Shown here: positions 34,141 through 42,450 of the stretch, piece after piece
Layout of the letters: the number at the start of each line of letters is the position of its first letter
How positions within the stretch are numbered: the stretch's first letter is position 1
Made by a program: the position numbers and the translations under genes
NCBI GenBank assembly: GCA_023442085.1
Contig: JAEZMT010000088.1
Coordinates: forward strand, 1 to 44,325
DNA from: Pseudomonadota bacterium
Lineage (GTDB): Bacteria > Pseudomonadota > Alphaproteobacteria > Rhizobiales > Xanthobacteraceae
Direction of reading: 5' to 3'
Length of the DNA stretch: 44,325 bases
Notes under the pieces: model-generated
The model's input: the letters and a program-made list of their open reading frames with translations, nothing else
What the model was told of the DNA's origin: nothing
The model's database searches: none

Positions 34141-34710
34141 GTGGTCAAGGTTATTGCCAGCACCCTGCGCAAGGGCAACGTGGTCGACATCGACGACAAG
34201 CTGTATGTGGTGCTCACCGCCGAGAACATCCATCCCGGCAAGGGCACGCCGGTGACGCAGCTCGACATGCGCCGCATCTCCGACGGCGTGAAGATCTCCG
34301 AGCGTTACCGCACCACCGAGCAGGTGGAGCGCGCCTTCGTGGAAGACCGCCCGCATACCTTCCTCTACGAGGATTCCGACGGCTACACCTTCATGAACCC
34401 GGAAACCTATGATCAGGTGACGGTGACGAAGGACGTGATGGGCGATTCCGCGGTTTATCTGCAGGAAGGCATGGAGTGCATGCTCTCCACTCATAATGGC
34501 GTGCCGATCGCCATCGAGCTTCCGGCCCGCGTGGTTCTGGAGATCGTGGACACCGAGCCGACCGTGAAGGGGCAGACCGCCTCTTCGTCCTACAAGCCCG
34601 CCATGCTTTCCAACGGCGTGCGTACCATGGTGCCGCCGCACATTTCCGCTGGCACCCGCGTGGTGATCATGACCGCCGACGCCTCCTACGTGGAACGCGC
34701 GAAGGACTGA
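34141..34710 (+). CDS. efp: Elongation factor P
   Basis: Relieves ribosome stalling at polyproline stretches. The 189-residue protein starts at a GTG (34141) with the usual VKVIASTLRKGN; GGAAGAG precedes it. The loop ENIHPGKGTP holds Lys34, the residue modified by EpmA in lysylated EF-P. Later S1/OB parts include LEDRP-like VEDRPHTFLYED, and the end has RVVIMTADASYVER. Divergent placement beside epmA supports a working lysylation pathway. A strong hairpin follows the gene. Confidence 0.96.
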   Translation: MVKVIASTLRKGNVVDIDDKLYVVLTAENIHPGKGTPVTQLDMRRISDGVKISERYRTTEQVERAFVEDRPHTFLYEDSDGYTFMNPETYDQVTVTKDVMGDSAVYLQEGMECMLSTHNGVPIAIELPARVVLEIVDTEPTVKGQTASSSYKPAMLSNGVRTMVPPHISAGTRVVIMTADASYVERAKD

Positions 34711-34730
34711 CGCTCCCGGCTGTCGATCAA

Positions 34731-34760
34731 CCGAAAGGGAAGCCCCCACTTCCCTTTCGG
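34731..34760 (+). terminator. Perfect 12-base hairpin downstream of efp
   Basis: CCGAAAGGGAAG (34731-34742) and its exact complement CTTCCCTTTCGG (34749-34760) enclose a 6-base loop, 20 bases after the efp stop. The following sequence (CTAGCTTC) is only weakly T-rich, so it may end transcription inefficiently or protect the 3' end. Confidence 0.7.
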
Positions 34761-34855
34761 CTAGCTTCAACGCGACCTCTGGAACTTTTCCGCGGGTCGT
34801 TTGTTGAGCCCGGACATGGCCCTGTGGGGACATGCAGTCAGCAGGGCGTTGAAGA

Positions 34856-35278
34856 ATGATCTTGTCGGGAAGGCGGGTACTTGTCGTCGAGGACGAGTAT
34901 CTCGTGGCACTGGGGCTCGAAGACAATCTGCGGTCGCTGGGCTACACCGTGGTCGGGCCTGTCGCGAGCCTGTCCGCCGCGGTTGCGGCCGCATCGTCTG
35001 AGCGCATCGATGCCGCCATTCTCGACGTGAATCTCGCCGGAGAGCCAGTCTATCCGGCTGCGGCGATCCTCGCCGAACGGGGCATCCCCTTCATTTTCTG
35101 CTCGGGCTACACGGGCAGTGTGCGCATGCCGGCCGAGTTTGCCGACGCGCCGCGCGTGGCCAAGCCCTACACCAGCCGCGTGATTGCGGACGCTCTCGCC
35201 GACCTCATAGGTTCTGGCGGCGGCCCCGGCGGCGGGGAGCGCGAGAGGCGGAACGTGTCCGCCTCCAACGATATGTGA
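34856..35278 (+). CDS. Single-domain response regulator
   Basis: A 140-residue receiver domain with no output domain. Visible are the acidic pair Glu12-Asp13, the phosphorylation site Asp57 (AAILDVNL), a Ser/Thr region (FCSGYTG) and Lys103 (VAKPYTS). The tail is Gly/Arg-rich and probably disordered. Such proteins usually pass a phosphate from HWE-type or hybrid kinases; FCSGYT and KPYT are typical of that group in Hyphomicrobiales. No kinase gene adjoins. The ATG at 34856 has only a weak ribosome site. Confidence 0.85.
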   Translation: MILSGRRVLVVEDEYLVALGLEDNLRSLGYTVVGPVASLSAAVAAASSERIDAAILDVNLAGEPVYPAAAILAERGIPFIFCSGYTGSVRMPAEFADAPRVAKPYTSRVIADALADLIGSGGGPGGGERERRNVSASNDM

Positions 35279-35308
35279 TCTGAAGCTCTCTGAATCCCGG
35301 CGGCCGCC

Positions 35309-35956
35309 TCAGGTCGCGCCGGCGGCCTTCGTGGGCTCGGCCTTCGGTCCGCCGCGGGCGACGCCGACCATGGCAGGACGCAGGACCCGCTCTCCGATGA
35401 CGTAGCCGGCCTGTACTACCTGCACCACAGTACCGGTTGGGACGCTCGGGTCGGGCACCTCGAACATGGCCTGATGCAGGTTGGGGTCGAACTTCTCCCC
35501 CTTCGGCTCGATCTTGCGGATACCGTGCTTCTCCAGCGCCTTCACGAGACCGCGCTCGGTCAGCTCCAGCCCATCCAGCAGCGCCTTGAAATTGCCTTCC
35601 GCGGTCGCCTTGGCCTCCGCCTCCACCGAGCCAAGGGCACGGGCGAGATCGTCCGCCACGTTCAGCACGTCGCGCGCAAAGGAGGCGATGCCGTAGGTCT
35701 TGGCGTCCTGGATTTCCTTGTCGGCGCGGCGGCGCACGTTCTCCGCCTCGGCGAAGGCGCGCAGGAATTTGTCCTTGAGGCTCGCGATCTCTGCTTCCAG
35801 GCGCGCCTTGTCGCCGGCCGGATCGCCCAGGGCGGCATCCGCCATGGCGCCCGCTTCCGCCTCGGCGGTCGGCTCGTTCACCTGTGCGGTCCCCCGCGCG
35901 GCGCCGTTTTCGCTTGCGTCGCCGCCGGTCTCGGGCGTGCGCTTCTGCTCGCTCAT
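35309..35956 (-). CDS. grpE: Nucleotide exchange factor GrpE
   Basis: Releases ADP from DnaK in the chaperone cycle. The 215 residues have an acidic disordered N-terminus, a long coiled coil (about 50-100, ASLKDKFLRAFAEAENVRRR) and the C-terminal beta domain with FDPNLHQAMFEVPDPSVPTGTV and GYVIGERVLRPAMVGVA. The ATG at 35956 begins the usual MSEQK. A heat-shock-type promoter lies 75-101 bases upstream, within the 3' end of the DUF4062 gene that separates grpE from hrcA. Confidence 0.95.
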   Translation of the reverse strand: MSEQKRTPETGGDASENGAARGTAQVNEPTAEAEAGAMADAALGDPAGDKARLEAEIASLKDKFLRAFAEAENVRRRADKEIQDAKTYGIASFARDVLNVADDLARALGSVEAEAKATAEGNFKALLDGLELTERGLVKALEKHGIRKIEPKGEKFDPNLHQAMFEVPDPSVPTGTVVQVVQAGYVIGERVLRPAMVGVARGGPKAEPTKAAGAT

Positions 35957-36030
35957 CCGGTCACTTCCCCTGCCTTGAGATTTGCCCCGGTCACAACACC
36001 GCCGGGCAAAGGCCAATTGTCCCGGCGCAT

Positions 36031-36057
36031 ATCGGGGCGTTGGGGGGAAAAATCAAG
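36031..36057 (-). promoter_or_regulatory. RpoH-type heat-shock promoter of grpE
   Basis: On the minus strand CTTGAT (36057-36052), 14 bases, then CCCCGAT (36037-36031) followed by AT. This closely matches the sigma-32 consensus (CTTGAA, 13-15 bases, CCCCAT-T). It would start transcription about 65 bases before the grpE ATG. The -35 element contains the stop codon of the DUF4062-TPR gene. Confidence 0.65.
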
Positions 36058-37465
36058 ATTTGCGGAGCGCGTCCCTGGCGGTTTTGGTTTCTGAGACGAT
36101 TTCCTGGATATCCGGCGCGGGATCGTCGGCGAAGCGGGCGATCAGATCGTCATAGGCGGCGATTGCCTCGGTGCCGCGGTCTAGCTCGCCGAGTGCGACG
36201 CCTTTGTTGAAGAGCGCATTCGCTACTTGCTTGCGCAGTCGAGGGTTAGGATCGTCGGCGAAGCGGACGATCAAATCGTCATAGACGGCGATTTCCGCGG
36301 CTCCGCGGTCTAGCTCCCCGAGCGTGATGCCCTTGCTGAATAGTGCCTTGGCGACCTGCTCGCGCAGGGCCGGTGTGGGATCGTCGGCGAAGCGTTCGAT
36401 CAGATCGTCATAGGCGGCTATTCCCTCGACACTGCGGTCGAGCGCGCCCAGCCTGAAGCCCTTGTTAATAAGCGCTCTCGCGACCAATTCGCGCAGTGCG
36501 GGCGCAGGATCCTTAGCAAAGCAAACAATTATATCATCGTAGGCGGCAATTTCCTCTGCGCCCCGGTCAAGTGCGCCGAACATCACCCCCTTGTTGTATA
36601 GCGCTCGGGCGCGGCTCTCCCTCATGTCCTGAGCGGAGGCATCTTTAAGTCGGTTGTCGATATCAATGAACGCCTCGAGTGCTTCCTCCACTTTGTCCAG
36701 ACCGTATAATGCGAGACCGCGCATGTGAGTTGCCGCCGCCCATTCGCCATCAGTAGATGCCGCAGCCTGGGCCTTGGTGGCGCAAAAGAGCCTGCTCGCG
36801 TCGTCCAGAGGCCCGTCTGTCCGGATTTGATGCGCCTCGCCGAGCCAGAATGCAAAAGCGGACAGGTGTGGATCAGGCGCTTCAGAGGTCAGGGCTCGCT
36901 CAACGGGAACGAGCGGTTCGGCCGCAAGGATTTTTGACGGGCTTAGATGATCCTTGAGCCACCGGGCGAGATGGGTGTCGATAAGGTCGCCAAAATCGCT
37001 GGTCTCTTGGAATGCGCTGAAGAAGTATCTTCTTTCAGATTCAATTTTTTGCTTGAATACCAGCACGGCTTTCAGCTGTTCGCCGGGGTCCCTCAATCTG
37101 GAGGGATCAATATTTTTGAAGCATAAGACGATGTTCCTGATCTTCCTTTCGGCGTACAGCTGCTCTGCCAGATTCCACTCTTCTTCGGTGCCGGATGTAT
37201 GCCCGTTGCCGGTCGGGCTGCCCCAGCGGTCATGGAGAACGAACACCGCATAGTCGCATTGCCTGAGGTCTTCGTTGATCTGTTCCTGCGGGCGTCCGGC
37301 TCCGCTGAGTGTGTCTTCCCATCCAACCGGATGGAATTGGACCTCGTGCTGCTCGCCGTGCGACCGGGAGCATTTCTCTAAGCGCTTCCGAAAGCACTCT
37401 CGCTCTGCTTCAAGCCCGCCGGGTGACGCGATAAATACGCGGTATTGCGTTATGGACTTTGGCAC
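36053..37465 (-). CDS. DUF4062 - TPR-repeat protein, inserted between hrcA and grpE
   Basis: A 470-residue protein. Residues 8-170 match the DUF4062 pattern: YRVFIASPGGLEAERECF (8-25), EQINEDLRQCDYAVFVL (61-77), a conserved TEEEW (93-97) and IRNIVLCFKNID. From about 240 there is a TPR-like helical array including four 43-residue repeats (KALFSKGITLGELDRG, IAVYDDLIVRFADDP type). The DUF4062 domain often tops STAND ATPases or TPR proteins linked to defence or signalling; its activity here is unknown. GC content is visibly lower than in neighbours, with AT-rich patches, suggesting acquisition. Start GTG 37465 is chosen as the closest to the domain; GTG 37486 and TTG 37522 are alternatives. Confidence 0.82.
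   Translation of the reverse strand: MPKSITQYRVFIASPGGLEAERECFRKRLEKCSRSHGEQHEVQFHPVGWEDTLSGAGRPQEQINEDLRQCDYAVFVLHDRWGSPTGNGHTSGTEEEWNLAEQLYAERKIRNIVLCFKNIDPSRLRDPGEQLKAVLVFKQKIESERRYFFSAFQETSDFGDLIDTHLARWLKDHLSPSKILAAEPLVPVERALTSEAPDPHLSAFAFWLGEAHQIRTDGPLDDASRLFCATKAQAAASTDGEWAAATHMRGLALYGLDKVEEALEAFIDIDNRLKDASAQDMRESRARALYNKGVMFGALDRGAEEIAAYDDIIVCFAKDPAPALRELVARALINKGFRLGALDRSVEGIAAYDDLIERFADDPTPALREQVAKALFSKGITLGELDRGAAEIAVYDDLIVRFADDPNPRLRKQVANALFNKGVALGELDRGTEAIAAYDDLIARFADDPAPDIQEIVSETKTARDALRKS
36120..36635. repeat. Four 129-base coding repeats
   Basis: Units begin at 36120, 36249, 36378 and 36507, exactly 129 bases apart, each opening with ggatcSTYRG-like sequence and sharing the stretch around gatcRtcataggcggc. 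Each encodes one 43-residue TPR-like repeat. The downstream copies (36120-36506) are more alike than the one furthest upstream in the gene, suggesting recent duplication or gene conversion. Confidence 0.8.
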
Positions 37466-37543
37466 GCTTCTGCCCCCAAATCTCACCCGCCGCAGAATTG
37501 GACAGCTTAAGGTTGAGCGCAAGGTATCAAGGCGCCGCTCCCC

Positions 37544-38644
37544 TCACGCCGCGTCCGCCCCCGGCGCGCCCAACACGCGGCTGACAAGGCGGGCGGTGAA
37601 GTCCACCATGGGGACGATGCGGCCGTAATTGAGCCGCGTCGGGCCGATGACGCCCAAAACGCCCACCACCCGGCCCTGTCCGTCGCGATAGGGGGCGACG
37701 ATGGTGGAGGAGCCGGAGAGGGAGAAGAGCCGGTTCTCCGAGCCGATGAAGATGCGCAGCGCCTGCGCCTCTTCCGCCCGGCCGAGCAGTTCCGAGACTT
37801 CGCGCTTGGTCTCGAGGTCGTCGAACAGGAGACGGATGCGCTCCAGGTCCTCCAGCGCGCGCAGGTCTTCCAGCAATTTCGCCTGTCCACGCACGATGAG
37901 CGTGCGCTCGCCCGTCCCGTCGCCGGACCAGGAGGCGAGACCCGCCTCCACCACCCGGGCTGTGAGGGCGTCGAGGTCGCGGTTCAGCTCGGAGAGGAGG
38001 CTGTCCATCTCCTGGCGCGCGTCGGAAAGGGTGCGGCCGCGAATGCGGGCATTCAGGAAATTGGTGGCCTCGGTGAGGGCGGAGACGGGGAGGCCCGGCG
38101 GCAGCGCCAGCGCCCGGTTCTCCACCTGACCGTCCTCGGACACGAGGATGACGAGGGCGCGCCCCGGCTCCAGCGGCACGAATTCTACATGCTTCAGGCG
38201 CGGATCCGTCTTCGTGGCCGTCACGACGCCGGCGCCGCGGGCGAGGCCCGAGAGCAGTCCGGACGCCTCCTGCAACACGCCTTCCACCGTGGTGGTGCGG
38301 GCGGCGGCGAGCACCTGCGATTCGATATTGGCGCGGTCGCGCTCGTTGACGTCGCCCACCTCCATCAGCGCATCCACGAAGAAGCGCAGGCCGCGCTCGG
38401 TGGGCAGGCGGCCGGCGCTGGTGTGGGGGGCATAGATGAGCCCGGCCGCCTCGAGGTCCGCCATCACGTTGCGGACCGAGGCGGGGGACAGCGTCATGGG
38501 GATGAGGCGGGCGATGTTGCGCGAGCCCACCGGCTCGCCGGTGGCGAGGTAACTCTCCACGATCTGGCGGAAAATCTCGCGCGAACGCTGGTCGATCTGC
38601 GCGAGGCCGCCGGTCGAGAGGGGCAGGAACGGGTCGAGCGCCAC
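37544..38644 (-). CDS. hrcA: Heat-inducible transcription repressor HrcA
   Basis: Represses chaperone genes by binding CIRCE elements. The 366-residue protein has an N-terminal winged helix (IDQRSREIFRQIVESYLATGEPVGSR, TLSPASVRNVMADLE), the signature HTSAGRLPTERGLRFFVD, and the C-terminal GAF-like and dimerisation region ending GVIGPTRLNYGRIVPMVDF. The start is taken as GTG 38644 with GAAGG upstream; TTG 38665 is possible. No CIRCE sequence was found in this window, so its target (usually groESL) lies elsewhere. It is divergent from rph, the usual order. Confidence 0.93.
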   Translation of the reverse strand: MALDPFLPLSTGGLAQIDQRSREIFRQIVESYLATGEPVGSRNIARLIPMTLSPASVRNVMADLEAAGLIYAPHTSAGRLPTERGLRFFVDALMEVGDVNERDRANIESQVLAAARTTTVEGVLQEASGLLSGLARGAGVVTATKTDPRLKHVEFVPLEPGRALVILVSEDGQVENRALALPPGLPVSALTEATNFLNARIRGRTLSDARQEMDSLLSELNRDLDALTARVVEAGLASWSGDGTGERTLIVRGQAKLLEDLRALEDLERIRLLFDDLETKREVSELLGRAEEAQALRIFIGSENRLFSLSGSSTIVAPYRDGQGRVVGVLGVIGPTRLNYGRIVPMVDFTARLVSRVLGAPGADAA

Positions 38645-38801
38645 GGGTTCAGCCTTCGGAGCCAAGGATTTCTCTGTCTCTAATGTGTCCCTCGCCGGGG
38701 CAGGGTTCAAGCGCCGCGCATGGGCTGTGGCTGCCCTTGCTTTCCTCCCGGCGCTTGGCGCTCTAAAAGGAGCGCCCATGACGCACAATGAGGTATCCAT
38801 C

Positions 38802-39515
38802 ATGCGCCCCAGCAAGCGCGCCCCCGACGAGATGCGCGCGGTGTCCTTTGAACGGGGCGTGATGCGCCACGCGGAAGGCTCCTGCCTCGTGAAGTTCGGC
38901 GACACCCACGTTCTCGTCTCCGCGACGCTGGAAGAGCGCCTGCCGCCATGGCTGAAGGGCCAGGGGCGCGGCTGGGTGACGGCGGAATATTCCATGCTGC
39001 CCCGCGCCACCCACGACCGCACCCGGCGCGAATCCACCACCGGCAAGCAGTCCGGCCGCACCCAGGAGATCCAGCGCCTGATCGGGCGTTCGCTGCGCTC
39101 CGTCACCGATCTGGTGGCGATGGGCGAGAAGCAGATCACCATCGATTGCGACGTGCTCCAGGCTGACGGCGGTACCCGCACTGCCTCCATCACCGGCGCC
39201 TGGATCGCGCTTCACGACTGCCTGAGCTGGATGAAGTCCCGCTCCATGATCAAGGAAATGCCGCTCAAGCAGCATCTGGCGGCGGTCTCTTGCGGCATCT
39301 ATGAGGGCACCCCCGTGCTCGACCTCGATTATGCCGAGGATTCGGTGGCCGAGACCGACGCCAATTTCGTCATGACCGGCACCGGCGGCATCGTGGAGAT
39401 CCAGGGTACGGCGGAAAAGACGCCGTTCACCCAGGAGGAACTGCTCTCGCTGCTCTCGCTCGCGCGTTCGGGCGTGGATCAGCTGGTGTCCCTCCAGAAG
39501 CTGGCGATCGGCTGA
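38802..39515 (+). CDS. rph: Ribonuclease PH
   Basis: Phosphate-dependent 3' to 5' exoribonuclease that trims tRNA 3' ends. The 237 residues from MRPSKRAPDEMR contain SCLVKFGDTHVLVSATLEE, EYSMLPRATHDRTRRE, GRTQEIQRLIGRSLR and DCDVLQADGGTRTASITGA. The ATG at 38802 with GAGGT upstream gives the family length; an ATG at 38778 with a stronger AAAAGGAG would add eight residues and may be used. It starts the coupled rph-rdgB-hemW run. Confidence 0.96.
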   Translation: MRPSKRAPDEMRAVSFERGVMRHAEGSCLVKFGDTHVLVSATLEERLPPWLKGQGRGWVTAEYSMLPRATHDRTRRESTTGKQSGRTQEIQRLIGRSLRSVTDLVAMGEKQITIDCDVLQADGGTRTASITGAWIALHDCLSWMKSRSMIKEMPLKQHLAAVSCGIYEGTPVLDLDYAEDSVAETDANFVMTGTGGIVEIQGTAEKTPFTQEELLSLLSLARSGVDQLVSLQKLAIG

Positions 39516-40147
39516 TGGCGCGCCAGCTCACCGGTCGGCTGGTGGTGGCCACCCACAACCCCGGCAAGCTCATCGAGATGAAGATGCTGCTGGAGCCCCA
39601 CGGGGTGGAGGCGATCTCCGCCGGCGAACTGGGCCTGCCCGAGCCGGAGGAGACCGAAACCACCTTCGACGGCAACGCCCGCCTCAAGGCGGTCGCGGCG
39701 GCCAATGCCGCTCAACTGCCCGCCTTCGCGGACGACAGTGGCCTCGTCATCGACGCGCTCGGCGGCGCGCCGGGCATCCATACCGCCCGCTGGGCCGGTC
39801 CGGGCCGCGATTTCGAGATGGCCATGGAGAAAGTGGAGGCCGAACTGCAGAAGGTCGGTGCCACCGAGCCGGCGCAGCGCCATGCCCGCTTCGTCTCCGC
39901 GCTCTGCATCGCCTGGCCGGACGGGCATCTGGAGGAGTTCGAGGGCACCGTGGACGGCACCCTCGTGTGGCCGCCGCGCGGCGCCAAGGGCTTCGGGTAC
40001 GATCCCATGTTCCTCCCCGAGGGCCATGTGAAGACCTTCGCGGAGATGACGGCGGACGAGAAGCACGGCATGCCGCCCAAGGGCTTCGGCCTCTCCCATC
40101 GCGCCCGCGCCTTCCTGAAGCTCTCGCAGGCGTGCCTGAAGGGGTGA
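39515..40147 (+). CDS. rdgB: XTP/dITP diphosphatase (RdgB/HAM1)
   Basis: Hydrolyses non-canonical purine nucleotides (XTP, dITP, ITP) to keep them out of DNA and RNA. The 210-residue protein begins with a substrate loop ATHNPGKLIEM (about 12-22), then ETTFDGNARLKA, AFADDSGLVIDALGGAPGIHTARWAG and GFGYDPMFLPEG, all family hallmarks. Its ATG overlaps the rph stop (TGATG) and its stop overlaps the hemW GTG (GTGA), so the three genes are translationally coupled. Confidence 0.96.
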   Translation: MARQLTGRLVVATHNPGKLIEMKMLLEPHGVEAISAGELGLPEPEETETTFDGNARLKAVAAANAAQLPAFADDSGLVIDALGGAPGIHTARWAGPGRDFEMAMEKVEAELQKVGATEPAQRHARFVSALCIAWPDGHLEEFEGTVDGTLVWPPRGAKGFGYDPMFLPEGHVKTFAEMTADEKHGMPPKGFGLSHRARAFLKLSQACLKG

Positions 40148-41373
40148 GCACGATCTTCGATCAGGCCCCCTCCGCGCCCGCCCATACGCTCCCTCTCCCC
40201 ATCGCGGGGGAGGGGGGCGATGCCATCGAGGACACGGCGGGCGGCTTCGGCGTCTATGTCCATTGGCCGTTCTGCAAGGCTAAATGCCCCTATTGCGACT
40301 TCAACAGCCATGTCCGGCTCGTGCCGCCGGACGAGGCCCGCTACATCGCCGCCTTCCGCCGTGAGATCGCCCATATGCGGGCTTTGTCGGGGCCGCGGAG
40401 GGCAGAAACGGTCTTTTTCGGCGGTGGCACGCCCTCGCTCATGGCGCCTTCGACGGTCGCCGCCATTCTGGAGGCGATCGACGATGCCTGGCCGCTCACC
40501 GCCGATGCGGAGGTGACGCTGGAGGCGAACCCGACCTCCGTGGAGGCCGAGCGGTTCCAGGGCTACCGGGCGGCGGGCGTCAACCGCGTCTCGCTCGGCG
40601 TTCAGGCGCTGGACAACGCGGACCTTCAGGGCCTCGAGCGGATGCATTCGGTGGCGGAGGCGCTGGCCGCCGTGGCCATCGCCCGCCGCGCCTTCGATCG
40701 CGTGTCGTTCGACCTGATCTATGCCCGCCCGCGCCAGACGCCCGAAGCCTGGGCGGCCGAGCTGAAACGCGCGTTGGCCGAGGGGTGCGAGCATCTCTCG
40801 CTCTACCAGCTCACCATCGAGCCGGGCACGCCCTTCGAGCGGTTGTACGGCGCGGGCAAGCTCATCCTGCCCGACGACGATCTCTCCCGCGCCCTGTGGG
40901 ACGTGACGCAGGAGGTGACGGCGCAGGCCGGCCTACCGGCCTACGAGGTTTCGAACCACGCCCGGCCCGGCGCCGAGGCGCGGCACAATCTCGTGTACTG
41001 GCGTTACGGCACCTATGCCGGCATCGGCGCCGGGGCGCATGGCCGGCTGCAGGTGGGCGGCACCCGCCGCGCCACCTTCACCGAGCGCGCGCCCGAAGCG
41101 TGGCTGACGCGCGTCGAGGCGGACGGGCAGGGCATCGTTTCCGACGAGACGCTGACACAGGCCGAGCAGGCCGACGAGATGCTGCTCATGGGGCTCCGCC
41201 TTCGGGAAGGCGTCGATCTCGCCCGGCACGCCCGCTTGGGCGGACGGATCGACCTCGATCGTCTCGCGATGCTGGAAGCCGAGGGGCTGGTGGCGCGCGA
41301 GGCGGACCGGCTTCGCGTCACCCCCGCCGGCTTCCCGGTGCTCAACGCCGTGATCGCTGCGCTGGCAGGTTAA
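40144..41373 (+). CDS. hemW: HemW, radical SAM heme chaperone
   Basis: A 409-residue radical SAM protein. The cluster motif is C44-x3-C48-x2-C51 followed by Asp-Phe; CxF after the third cysteine marks HemW, as distinct from the CxC of coproporphyrinogen dehydrogenase HemN. Further motifs are VFFGGGTPSLM, LEANPTSVE, RVSLGVQALD and YEVSNHARPG. The start is a GTG overlapping the rdgB stop. Compared with E. coli the N-terminus is about 25 residues longer, and part of this extension is encoded by a palindromic repeat-like sequence. HemW transfers heme to respiratory enzymes. Confidence 0.93.
   Translation: MSTIFDQAPSAPAHTLPLPIAGEGGDAIEDTAGGFGVYVHWPFCKAKCPYCDFNSHVRLVPPDEARYIAAFRREIAHMRALSGPRRAETVFFGGGTPSLMAPSTVAAILEAIDDAWPLTADAEVTLEANPTSVEAERFQGYRAAGVNRVSLGVQALDNADLQGLERMHSVAEALAAVAIARRAFDRVSFDLIYARPRQTPEAWAAELKRALAEGCEHLSLYQLTIEPGTPFERLYGAGKLILPDDDLSRALWDVTQEVTAQAGLPAYEVSNHARPGAEARHNLVYWRYGTYAGIGAGAHGRLQVGGTRRATFTERAPEAWLTRVEADGQGIVSDETLTQAEQADEMLLMGLRLREGVDLARHARLGGRIDLDRLAMLEAEGLVAREADRLRVTPAGFPVLNAVIAALAG
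40191..40217. repeat. Palindromic repeat-like element in the hemW N-terminus
   Basis: CCCTCTCCCC (40191-40200), a 5-base loop, then a complementary G-run with GGGGAGGGG. Such CCCTCTCCC/GGGAGAGGG palindromes are common intergenic repeats in alphaproteobacteria. Here it is in frame and encodes PLPIAGEGG within the hemW extension. Confidence 0.45.
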
Positions 41374-41478
41374 GCGTCGTCCAGTATTCGCGCCCAACGC
41401 GCGGGAGCGCTTGCCAACGCCGCGCGGCCTGCTTAAGTCCGCGTGGGGCTTGAGACCGCCTGCCGAGGAACGCGCACC

Positions 41479-42450
41479 ATGTCGCTGGATGCCGACCAGA
41501 TCGTTGAACGCCGTCGCCTCCGGCGGAAGGTCACATTCTGGCGTGTGCTCGGGGTGCTCGGCGTGATCGCCGCCGTGGCGGTGGGCGTGTCGGCCCTGGT
41601 CGGCCGGGACATTCCTACTTCTTCTCCTCATGTGGCTCGGATCATGATCGGCGGGATCATCCGCAACGATCGCGAGCGGGTCGAACTGCTGGAAGAGATC
41701 GGCCGCTCCCGCGCCAGCGCCGTCATCCTCTCCATCGACAGCCCCGGCGGCACGGTGACCGGCTCCGAACAATTGTTCGATGCGCTCCGTCGCCTCGCCG
41801 AAAAAAAGCCGGTGGTCGCGGTGGTCGAAGGGGTCGCCGCGTCGGGGGCCTACATCGCGGCGCTGGGCGCCGACCACATCGTCGCCCGCCGCAATGCGCT
41901 GGTCGGCTCCGTGGGCGTCATCTACCAGTTTCCCAACTTCACTGAGTTGCTGAAGACCGTGGGCGTCACCATGGAGGACATCAAGTCCTCCCCGCTCAAG
42001 GCATCCCCCAATCCCTACTCGCCAGTGACCCCGGAGGCGCGCGCCGCCGTGGACTCGCTAGTGAAGGACAGCTACGCCTGGTTCAAGGACCTCGTAGGCG
42101 ATCGCCGCAAGCTCTCGGACGCCAAGCTCGCCAACGTCTCGGACGGGCGCGTCTTCACCGGTCATCAGGGGCTCGAACTCCAGCTGGTGGACGAACTTGG
42201 CGACGAGCGCACCGCCCGCGCCTGGCTCGCCCGCGAGAAGGGCGTGAGCGAGGCTCTCAAGGTCCGCACCTGGCGCACCAAGGAGGTCGGCGACGAGTTC
42301 GGCTGGATGCTCGGCGCGGCGCGCGGCGTCGTCAGCGCGCTCGGCTTCCCGCAGGCCGCGGCGCTGCTGACGGATGCGGCGAAAGGCGCGCTGGAGCGCA
42401 GTCAGCTTGACGGTCTGTTGGCCCTCTGGCACCCTCGGACCGAGGGTTAG
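41479..42450 (+). CDS. sppA: Signal peptide peptidase SppA (short form)
   Basis: Membrane-anchored serine protease that degrades cleaved signal peptides. The 323-residue protein has an N-terminal anchor (about 20-42) and the ClpP-like fold: SIDSPGGTVTGSEQLFDAL (about 85-103), catalytic Ser122 in VAASGAYIAAL and catalytic Lys174 in SPLKASPNPY. The Ser-Lys spacing of 52 matches the Bacillus short-form enzyme. The ATG at 41479 is chosen as the start before the anchor. ihfB follows after 132 bases, an order I expect in this group. Confidence 0.95.
   Translation: MSLDADQIVERRRLRRKVTFWRVLGVLGVIAAVAVGVSALVGRDIPTSSPHVARIMIGGIIRNDRERVELLEEIGRSRASAVILSIDSPGGTVTGSEQLFDALRRLAEKKPVVAVVEGVAASGAYIAALGADHIVARRNALVGSVGVIYQFPNFTELLKTVGVTMEDIKSSPLKASPNPYSPVTPEARAAVDSLVKDSYAWFKDLVGDRRKLSDAKLANVSDGRVFTGHQGLELQLVDELGDERTARAWLAREKGVSEALKVRTWRTKEVGDEFGWMLGAARGVVSALGFPQAAALLTDAAKGALERSQLDGLLALWHPRTEG

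Noticed and set aside
36120..36635. Regularly spaced repeats resembling a CRISPR-like or satellite array
   Set aside because: The period is 129 bases, the copies are contiguous without spacers, and they encode in-frame TPR-like units.
38645..38801. CIRCE element controlling hrcA
   Set aside because: No TTAGCACTC-N9-GAGTGCTAA or close variant was seen between hrcA and rph or ahead of grpE.
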